A stretch of DNA of 64,000 nucleotides from Schaalia sp. HMT-172. GTDB taxonomy: Bacteria > Actinomycetota > Actinomycetes > Actinomycetales > Actinomycetaceae. The stretch covers positions 248,001-312,000 of the forward strand of contig NZ_CP130058.1 of the NCBI RefSeq assembly GCF_030644365.1, written 5' to 3'. Shown piece after piece: positions 15,925 to 22,577 of this stretch. Position numbers and translations under genes: made by a program. Numbering within the stretch: the first letter of the stretch is position 1; each line of letters starts with the position of its first letter. Under the pieces are notes generated by a model. That model saw only the letters and a list, made by a program, of their open reading frames with translations, ran no database searches and was not told the DNA's origin.

Positions 15925-17445
15925 TCAGCCCGCCCGCTTCGGCGTGATCCCCATGAGCACCGTGTCCGGGTGGGGGTAGGCACCCAGATAGGAGCGTAGA
16001 CGGGCGATCCGCGAATCCGGGCGCGCGGGGGACGCGATGAGCAGGTCGTCGTAGAAAGGTACCGCGTCGCGCAGGCCAACGTCCTCCAGCGAGGCCAGCT
16101 GGATCCCCGAGGGGGCGGCATACAGGTTCGTCGGCGGGTTTCTGTCCGTCGAGTCCTCATCCTCCGGGGGTTGGGAGAGCATGAGGGAGCCGTCCGTCGC
16201 GGGGATCATGGTGTCCGGGAAGCTGCCGTACTGGGAGCCGCCGTCCGCTTTCGTGGCATTCAGGCGGCGCCCGTTCATCATGGAGACCCCGCCAAATACA
16301 GTGGTGTCCTCACGGCGTGTGCACAGGTGTGCCCAGGGGACCTCCCCCGTGGCCAGAGTGGATGCCATTTGCTCGCTCGTCGGTCGCGCGACGCGCCCGT
16401 CCTCGTCCCAGCACTTCACATGGTTGAGGTCCGTCAGCCGTATGAACGGATCGGCGAGGCGAGTGCGCGAGACCTCGGTTCCGTCAGGGGCCAGCGTGAC
16501 GAGGGCGCTCTGCTTGGGATTGTCCGTCATCGTTCCCTCCAACACCCACCCGTCCGCGACGGGACGGAGAGTTTTGGCGTCGTAGGTCGGTCTCTCGACG
16601 AGGACTCCGTCGGCTAGGTGGAGGAAGGCTCCGACCTGATTATCCTCGTAGTTGAAATTCCGGGAGACGGGAACGTAGCCGTCGACCGCCGTCACGGGCA
16701 ACGGGATGCCGGGGCCCTGAAGGTTGTGCGGGGAGAGGTTCACCTTATATCTCCACGCTTCGGTTCCGTCCTTGTTCCATCCCAGGCACAGGTAGTCGAA
16801 ATCCTGAACACCATAAGGTGTGTCTCTCGGGTAACAGACGACAATGACGGGCCACGTCACGCGTGAGAAACCCGTGGATGAGGGGTCGACACTGTCGCCT
16901 CCCACGTTGATGAAGCCCTTCTTATCAGACCTATCAGAATCGTAGAAGTACGAGGTAACGCTCGTGGGGAGCGGCATCTCCCAGGTGGCGGTGACCTCCC
17001 CGTCGCTAACGCGGATCGTCTGTCCCGCGACCACAACGGAGTCCCCCCACGCGAACATCGGCGAATCTACCGCTGCTACCTCGCGGCGCCACAGGACCGA
17101 GGGCTTCTCACCGCTCAGATCGAGGCCGATGAGCGTGGAAGGCTGACCCTTCTCCCCGAGAAGGGCGACGAGAAGCCCATCGATCTCCGAATAGGCGCGC
17201 AGCGACCCGCCTACCCCGAGGTCCTCGCCCGTCAGCTCCCAGGCGACGTCGAAGCCCGAGGCGAAATCCGGGGAGATCAGGGAGGATGCGTGCGCGTCGC
17301 CGGAATATCCGACCGGCATGTGCATGAGCCAGGAGGAACCGACGGCCAGCGCGCCGACGAGGGCAACACCGAGCGTAATAGCGAGTCGGCGGAGGAAGGT
17401 CAGGACGGCCTCGCGCCAGGAGGCCAGCGTGTTGGAGAGAGTCAT
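15925..17445 (-). CDS. Membrane-anchored propeller-like protein, subfamily B (B5)
   Basis: This 506-residue protein is the second gene of pair 5. The start MTLSNTLASWREAVL overlaps the A5 stop. The membrane helix is at about 20-41, then PVGYSGDAHASSLISPDF. The long cysteine loop VVCYPRDTPYG...YLCLGWNKDG and the segment PTSEQMASTLATGEVPWAHLC agree with B1, with which it shares most of its sequence. The regions around YFYDSDRSDKK and SALVTLAPDG show clustered changes relative to B1, in predicted loops. It ends YDDLLIASPARPDS...GITPKRAG. Confidence 0.85.
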   Translation of the reverse strand: MTLSNTLASWREAVLTFLRRLAITLGVALVGALAVGSSWLMHMPVGYSGDAHASSLISPDFASGFDVAWELTGEDLGVGGSLRAYSEIDGLLVALLGEKGQPSTLIGLDLSGEKPSVLWRREVAAVDSPMFAWGDSVVVAGQTIRVSDGEVTATWEMPLPTSVTSYFYDSDRSDKKGFINVGGDSVDPSSTGFSRVTWPVIVVCYPRDTPYGVQDFDYLCLGWNKDGTEAWRYKVNLSPHNLQGPGIPLPVTAVDGYVPVSRNFNYEDNQVGAFLHLADGVLVERPTYDAKTLRPVADGWVLEGTMTDNPKQSALVTLAPDGTEVSRTRLADPFIRLTDLNHVKCWDEDGRVARPTSEQMASTLATGEVPWAHLCTRREDTTVFGGVSMMNGRRLNATKADGGSQYGSFPDTMIPATDGSLMLSQPPEDEDSTDRNPPTNLYAAPSGIQLASLEDVGLRDAVPFYDDLLIASPARPDSRIARLRSYLGAYPHPDTVLMGITPKRAG

Positions 17446-19034
17446 CGAACGCTCCTCATCGGTCCGGGGGCGGGGGTCAGGCCGACGATGCGCTCGCCGG
17501 GGGCGGCAGACAGGGCGGCTAGACGCTTGTACCAGGGGGCCTGCGCGGGCGACGCAAAGCCGACGATCAGGTCGTCAAACATTGTTGTCGCCGACGTCAT
17601 GTGGAGGTTCTCCCATCCGGGGACAGCGTAGGAACTGATGGCGTACTTGTCGGAATCGGCTGCGGTGCTCGTGGCATCGGCGGCCGCATTCACGTCGACG
17701 AGAAGCGGCCGCCATTCCTTCTTGGTGATGAAGGAGGAGGTAAGGGCCACGTTGATGTGGGGGAGGAACAGAGCAGATGAATCCTCGCTGAGCGCGGGGT
17801 TACCCAGCCACACGCTGGGGTTGTCGGTGTCAGTTCCGTAGTACGACTGTCCGGTGCTGATGATGGTCTCCTCGTTGATGGAGATCGGGGCGTCGTAGTC
17901 TCCCGGCAACACGGTGATCGAGGAATCCCACGACGCCTCGCCCGTGGCCGCAAAGTGCATGAACTGTTCTGTCGTAGGGGTCTGCTCGGAACCCAGATCG
18001 GGGTATGTTCGCAGGAACAGGAGGCGCTCCGAGGCTTGTGCATCCAGGTGCATCACCTGCGGGTTCGAGCCGTCGGGGGCGACGGTCGCGATGTATCCAA
18101 TGCCGTCGCCGACGATCCACCCGTCGGAGGCACGCAGGATGAGGTGCTGATGTTTAAATTTCTTGGTGATGCGGCAATAGGGTATGCCCTCCGAATCCTC
18201 CAGCGTAGCGGGCCCGCACGCCTCCTCGATGGCATCCAGGCCGACACGCTCTCCAGTGTCCAGATTGAGGAAGCCCGTGAGCTCGTCGAGCGTATATCCC
18301 ATGGCCGGGCCAGTCGACGATGGCTCCCATGTGCGCAGGGGTACCCAGCCCTCCAGTGGGGTGACGGAGTCGGGAAAGGAGCCGGTGGAGGCGTCGAAGT
18401 CCCACACGTGGGTCCCGGTCTTGTCCCAGGCCTGGCAAGGAGTTGAGGAGGGAGCGGGGCAGTACAGGCGAACAGGCCCGATCGCCCCCGTGCGTGGTCC
18501 CGCTCCCGAGGGATGCTGATAGGGGGAGTCCCCTAGGCGAACGCTCGGGGTCGGCCAGTTCGAGCGCGTCGACCCGTCAGCGGTCGACACCAGGGTGTTG
18601 CCCACGAGCAGGTCATCGCCCCACCAGTTCACCCCTTCCTCGTCGTCGACGTTGGTGCGCCACAGCTCGCGCGGGGTGGCATATGAGGCGTCGAAGGCGA
18701 CGACGCTGCGCTGAGCCCCCTTATATCCGACCAGATAGATGTATTCGTCACCGACGCGGAAGTTGTCGATGCGGTCCAGGCCCGCGTCGGCCGCGTCGAT
18801 CTGCCACGCCAAGCGCACGCCGTTGACGAAGTCACCGGAGAGGAAACCGGTGTCCTGGGCGCGGCCGTGGTAGCCCCACGAGCCGTTCGCTGAATGCATG
18901 ACGGCGAGCGCGCACAGGATGGACGTTGTCACCATCCACAGGCGCGTGCCGAAGGTGAAGGGGCAGATGATCTTGTACCAGAGGCGCTTGAGCGACCCCG
19001 CCCACCTGTAGTCGTCTTCGTCTGGGAATCTCAT
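17442..19034 (-). CDS. Membrane-anchored propeller-like protein, subfamily A (A5)
   Basis: This 530-residue protein is the first gene of pair 5. It starts MRFPDEDDYRWAGSLKRL (ATG 19032-19034) with the TACGAT -10 seven bases upstream. After the helix and WGYHGRAQDTGFLSGDF it is almost the same protein as A1: YIYLVGYKGAQRSVV, LYCPAPSSTPCQAWDK, PTTEQFMHFAATGEASW and FDDLIVGFASPAQA...IVGLTPAPGPMRSVR. Differences from A1 cluster in a few loops (LPGDYDAPISINEETII; ITKKEWRPLLVD). With B5 it forms a pair-level duplicate of pair 1. Confidence 0.85.
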   Translation of the reverse strand: MRFPDEDDYRWAGSLKRLWYKIICPFTFGTRLWMVTTSILCALAVMHSANGSWGYHGRAQDTGFLSGDFVNGVRLAWQIDAADAGLDRIDNFRVGDEYIYLVGYKGAQRSVVAFDASYATPRELWRTNVDDEEGVNWWGDDLLVGNTLVSTADGSTRSNWPTPSVRLGDSPYQHPSGAGPRTGAIGPVRLYCPAPSSTPCQAWDKTGTHVWDFDASTGSFPDSVTPLEGWVPLRTWEPSSTGPAMGYTLDELTGFLNLDTGERVGLDAIEEACGPATLEDSEGIPYCRITKKFKHQHLILRASDGWIVGDGIGYIATVAPDGSNPQVMHLDAQASERLLFLRTYPDLGSEQTPTTEQFMHFAATGEASWDSSITVLPGDYDAPISINEETIISTGQSYYGTDTDNPSVWLGNPALSEDSSALFLPHINVALTSSFITKKEWRPLLVDVNAAADATSTAADSDKYAISSYAVPGWENLHMTSATTMFDDLIVGFASPAQAPWYKRLAALSAAPGERIVGLTPAPGPMRSVR

Positions 19035-19041
19035 GGACCTG

Positions 19042-19047
19042 ATCGTA
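19042..19047 (-). promoter_or_regulatory. -10 TACGAT of A5 with conserved upstream block
   Basis: TACGAT ends seven bases before the A5 ATG. The upstream 45 bases are nearly identical to those of A4. Confidence 0.55.
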
Positions 19048-19093
19048 ACCGCATCCGCTAGCAACCGGGTAATTGTGCTGGCGTCGCAGGCCA

Positions 19094-19137
19094 GACGAGG
19101 CCGGGGTCGGGTTGTGGGTCCCAGCCCTGGCCTCGTG
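19094..19137. terminator. Inverted GACGAGGCC/GGCCTCGTG pair after B6
   Basis: GACGAGGCCGGGGTCGGG and CCCAGCCCTGGCCTCGT form an imperfect hairpin between B6 and the A5 promoter. Confidence 0.5.
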
Positions 19138-19158
19138 GATCGGCTTGCGTCCTAGGGG

Positions 19159-20691
19159 TCAGCCCGCCCGCTTCGGCGTGATCCCCATGAGTACCGTGTC
19201 CGAGTGGGGGTAGGTGCCGAGGTATCGGTGCCAGGAGCTGTTGGGATGCTTGGGTTTCGCTATCAACAGGTCATCGTAAAGCGGGGTGGCTCCGTAGGCA
19301 CCGACCTCGGTGAGGTTCGACAGAAGTACACCCTCGGGGGCGGAGTAAAGGGGCTGCGACAGGGAGACTGCCTGCCTCGAAGTGTCGGCTGTCCAAGTCG
19401 AGGCTGGATACAGGATCAGTGAACCGTCCGATGCGAGGATCGAATCATCGGGATAGCTATCCGTCTCTGGTGAGCCGTCCTCGTTCGTCGACATCAGGGG
19501 CCTGCCGTTGATGAAACCGATGTCCGTTTCAGAATAGGTCGGTGGTTGTGTGCATAGCGGAGCCCAGGATACCTCCTCTGAGCGGAGAGTTTCGAGGGCC
19601 TGCTCGGCTGTGGGGGTGATGATGTGCCCTGTCGTATCCCAGCACGTCATGTGCAGGATCCTCAACCAGTCTCGGGAACCGACCGAGCGCGCAGTGCGCT
19701 CGCGTTCAGTCCCGTCCGGGTTGTAGACGACAAACTCTTGGTCTTGCCAATAGGGGTCGGATGAGGCGGTACCGATCCATCCGTCGCTCGCGGGGAACAG
19801 CGTGGAGGCATTGATGCCGTCCTGTGTGTCACCGCGCGTGTAGGTGCCGTCAGCGAGGTTTAAGAATCCGTCGGCGTCGTACCGCCTGTATTCTTGATTG
19901 AGGTGGCCGACGAGGATGTAACCATTAACGGCGGGGGTAGTGATGGGTCCGCGTTGATGGTCTTTTTCTGTGCTCGTGACGTAGCTCCACGCCTGGCTGC
20001 CGTCTTTGTGCCACGCCGTGCATGTGAATTCCGTCGTTGGGCCAACGTATAAGTACCTCGTGTCGGTTGGTGCACAGACGAGCGCGACAGGCCACGTCAC
20101 TTGCACAAAGCGTGACCCTTCTCTGATGGGTTGAACGTTACCCACGAGTGTTGCAGGAACTGCCGGGTTCGCGTAGTACCCAAACCTCATGGTCGTGGGT
20201 AAGGGCGTCTCCCAGGTAGCGGTGACTGCGCCATCAGCGGCGCGTATTGTTTCGTCACCGGCGACGATAGAGTCCTCCCAGATCAGAAGATTCATGTTGC
20301 CGTTGTGGATGTCATGACGCCACAGGACCGTGGGAGTACGTCCGCTCGCATCGATGCCGATGAGTGTCCCGGAAAGTGGATCATCAGAGGATGCAAGCGA
20401 GGAGGCGAAGATGACGGCTGTTCCGTCGACATTCACGATCTCACGGATGGGAGCGTCGGTCCCCAGCTCCGCGGACGTCATCTCCCACGCGACGTCGAAG
20501 CCCGAGGCGAAGTCCGGGGAGATCAGGGAGGATGCGTGCGCGTCGCCGGAGTACCCGACCGGCCTGTGCATGAGCCAGGAGGTACCGACAGCCAGCGCGC
20601 TAACGAGGGCGACGGCCAGTGCGATGGCGAGGCGGCGGAGGATAGTCGGGAGGGACTTGCGCCAGGAGGTCAGCGTGTTGGAGAGAGTCAT
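19159..20691 (-). CDS. Membrane-anchored propeller-like protein, subfamily B (B6)
   Basis: This 510-residue protein is the second gene of pair 6, the first pair of the array to be transcribed in position order. Its N-terminal 75 residues (MTLSNTLTSWRKSLP..., PVGYSGDAHASSLISPDF) match B5, whereas its end (GTYPHSDTVLMGITPKRAG) matches B4. The middle (NVDGTAVIFASSLASSDD; GINASTLFPASDGW) is its own. The cysteine loop is LVCAPTD...EFTCTAWHKDG, followed by PTAEQALETLRSEEVSWAPLC and YDDLLIAKPKHPNSSW. The start overlaps the A6 stop by ATGA. Confidence 0.85.
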   Translation of the reverse strand: MTLSNTLTSWRKSLPTILRRLAIALAVALVSALAVGTSWLMHRPVGYSGDAHASSLISPDFASGFDVAWEMTSAELGTDAPIREIVNVDGTAVIFASSLASSDDPLSGTLIGIDASGRTPTVLWRHDIHNGNMNLLIWEDSIVAGDETIRAADGAVTATWETPLPTTMRFGYYANPAVPATLVGNVQPIREGSRFVQVTWPVALVCAPTDTRYLYVGPTTEFTCTAWHKDGSQAWSYVTSTEKDHQRGPITTPAVNGYILVGHLNQEYRRYDADGFLNLADGTYTRGDTQDGINASTLFPASDGWIGTASSDPYWQDQEFVVYNPDGTERERTARSVGSRDWLRILHMTCWDTTGHIITPTAEQALETLRSEEVSWAPLCTQPPTYSETDIGFINGRPLMSTNEDGSPETDSYPDDSILASDGSLILYPASTWTADTSRQAVSLSQPLYSAPEGVLLSNLTEVGAYGATPLYDDLLIAKPKHPNSSWHRYLGTYPHSDTVLMGITPKRAG

Positions 20692-22265
20692 CGGGCGCTC
20701 CTCATCGGTCCGGGGGCTGGGGTCAGGCCGACGATGTGGTCGCCGGGAGAGGAAGTGAGCGCAAGCAGGCGCTTGTACCACGGTGATGTCTCAGGGGATA
20801 TGCGGGCGACGATGAGGTCGTCGTAGAGTGGAGTTGCCGAGCGAACACCGAGGTTGTTCCAGCCATGTACCGCATCGTTACTCAGCCTGTAAGTGGATGA
20901 TGTTTCGGGCAGTGTCGACGCCTGCGCCGCATCCGATACGTTGATGAGCGAAGGGTGCCACGAGTCCAGGTCATGGTCGCTGGACGAAGCGCCCTTGAGA
21001 TGAGGTATGAGCAGGACAGAAGTATCTTGACTGATCGCGGGCGGGGCCCACCACCACGACGCGTCGTAGGATAAAATGTCAAGGTATTGTTGATGCGTAG
21101 CCAGCGTGACGTTGTCGTTCACGATGATCGCCGAGCCCTCGGTGAGCGTGATTGTTGTGTCCCACGAGTGGTCTCCTGTGGCTGCGTAGTGCACGATCTG
21201 TTCGGTCGTCGGTAGTGAGGCTTGCGTCTGTGGATAGGTGCTCAGGTAGTTGATGCGCGTGACGTCCTCCTGCGTAAGAGTGACGACCTGCGCATTCGAT
21301 CCGTCGGGCGCGACCGTGGCTGCGTGCATGTACCCGCTGCTGATCACCCAACCGTCTTGGGCGCGGATGATGGGTGGTGCGCCAATGTAGGGGAATGTGA
21401 TACGGCACGACGTGGTTCCGTCATCGAGTTCGGTCGTTGCTGGACCACATGCCTCCTTGATGGCATCGATTCCGGTGCGTTCACCGGTCGAGAGGTTCAG
21501 AAATCCGCGCAGAAACGTGCTGCTGAATCCGGTCAGCTGATACCTCGAAAGATGATCAGCGTGGACGATGGGGATCCAGCCGTCCACGGGAGTCGTGGTG
21601 TCGGGGAAGGAGCCGCTGGATGCGTCGAAGTCCCACACGTGTGTTGCGGTCTTATCCCAGGCCTCGCACTGTCCGGTGGAGAGATCGGGGCAGTAGAGGC
21701 GGATGGGACCGATCGGGGCACTGGACCAGCCGGTGTGCGAAGGGTGTTCGTAGGGGGAAATTCCGTAGCGAACTCCCGAGGTAGGCCATCCGGTAGTTGT
21801 GTGACCGTCCGCTGCGGACACCAGCGTGTTTCCGACGAGGAGGTCGCCGTCCCACCAGTGCACGCCGGGTTCGTCGTCGACGTCGACGCGCCACAGCTGG
21901 CGCGGGGTGGAGTGGGAGGCGTCGTAGCCGACGGCGATGCGCTGGCTCCCGCGATATCCCACCAGAAAGAGGTAGCCGTCGCGTGCGACGTAGTCGTCGA
22001 TGCGGTCCAGGCCCGCGTCCGCCGCGTCGATCTGCCACGCCAAGCGCACGCCGTTGACGAAGTCACCGGAGAGAAATCCGGTGTCCTCGGCGCGGCCGTG
22101 GTAGCCCCACGAGCCGTTCGCTGAGTGGAGGACGGCGAGCGCGCACAGGATCGATGTTGTCACCATCCACAGGCGTGAGCCGTGGGTAAAGGGGCAGATG
22201 ATCCGGTACCAGAGGCGGGTGATGGCCCCGGCCTCGACGTAGTCGTCTTCGTCTGGGAATCTCAT
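20688..22265 (-). CDS. Membrane-anchored propeller-like protein, subfamily A (A6)
   Basis: This 525-residue protein heads array 1 and is divergent from topA. It starts MRFPDEDDYVEAGAITRL (ATG 22263-22265). The membrane helix is at about 31-47, then SWGYHGRAEDTGFLSGDF. The cysteine loop is LYCPDLSTGQCEAWDK; PTTEQIVHYAATGDHSW and YDDLIVARISPETS...IVGLTPAPGPMRSAR follow. The N-terminus is A3-like, the YDDLIVARISPETSPWYKRLL end is like A2 and A4, and the loops between FLRGFLNLSTGERTG and the end are individual. Promoter and start geometry are as in A3. Confidence 0.85.
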   Translation of the reverse strand: MRFPDEDDYVEAGAITRLWYRIICPFTHGSRLWMVTTSILCALAVLHSANGSWGYHGRAEDTGFLSGDFVNGVRLAWQIDAADAGLDRIDDYVARDGYLFLVGYRGSQRIAVGYDASHSTPRQLWRVDVDDEPGVHWWDGDLLVGNTLVSAADGHTTTGWPTSGVRYGISPYEHPSHTGWSSAPIGPIRLYCPDLSTGQCEAWDKTATHVWDFDASSGSFPDTTTPVDGWIPIVHADHLSRYQLTGFSSTFLRGFLNLSTGERTGIDAIKEACGPATTELDDGTTSCRITFPYIGAPPIIRAQDGWVISSGYMHAATVAPDGSNAQVVTLTQEDVTRINYLSTYPQTQASLPTTEQIVHYAATGDHSWDTTITLTEGSAIIVNDNVTLATHQQYLDILSYDASWWWAPPAISQDTSVLLIPHLKGASSSDHDLDSWHPSLINVSDAAQASTLPETSSTYRLSNDAVHGWNNLGVRSATPLYDDLIVARISPETSPWYKRLLALTSSPGDHIVGLTPAPGPMRSAR

Positions 22266-22272
22266 GGACCCG

Positions 22273-22278
22273 ATCGTA
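22273..22278 (-). promoter_or_regulatory. -10 TACGAT of A6 with conserved upstream block
   Basis: TACGAT ends seven bases before the A6 ATG. The upstream block (GGTTACTACCGGATGCGGT) differs by single bases from the other copies. Confidence 0.55.
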
Positions 22279-22577
22279 ACCGCATCCGGTAGTAACCGGG
22301 TAATTGTGCTGGCGTCGCAGCCCAGACGAGGCCGGGGCTTGTCCCTATGTATAGGTATCGCAACGTGCGCCCACCGCCGCTCCACCCGGTCGCGCACGCG
22401 CGCGAGAATCCGCCACGGCCTCGTCAATGTCAAACCCGAAGGGCGTGAGACGCGCGGAAGCGCCCCCGGTACCCAGATGTGGGCGGGACGCGGTAAGGTC
22501 CATCCCAGATGCCTCGACGCGTGCGCTCGCCGACGAGGTGCTACAAATACTGGGGAAGTGACGGGAAGGGACAGGCA
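22279..22577. other. Divergent intergenic region A6/topA
   Basis: About 300 bp hold the upstream part of the A6 promoter, a TATGTATAGGTAT segment (about 22353-22365) that could supply a -10 for either direction, two GGCCTCGT-word copies (22325 and 22417), and the topA ribosome site. No additional gene is seen. Confidence 0.4.

Noticed and set aside
2891-22265. True PQQ-dependent dehydrogenases
   Set aside because: The proteins are propeller-like by strand pattern only; no PQQ-, calcium- or haem-binding residues can be identified and all are membrane-anchored with variable centres.
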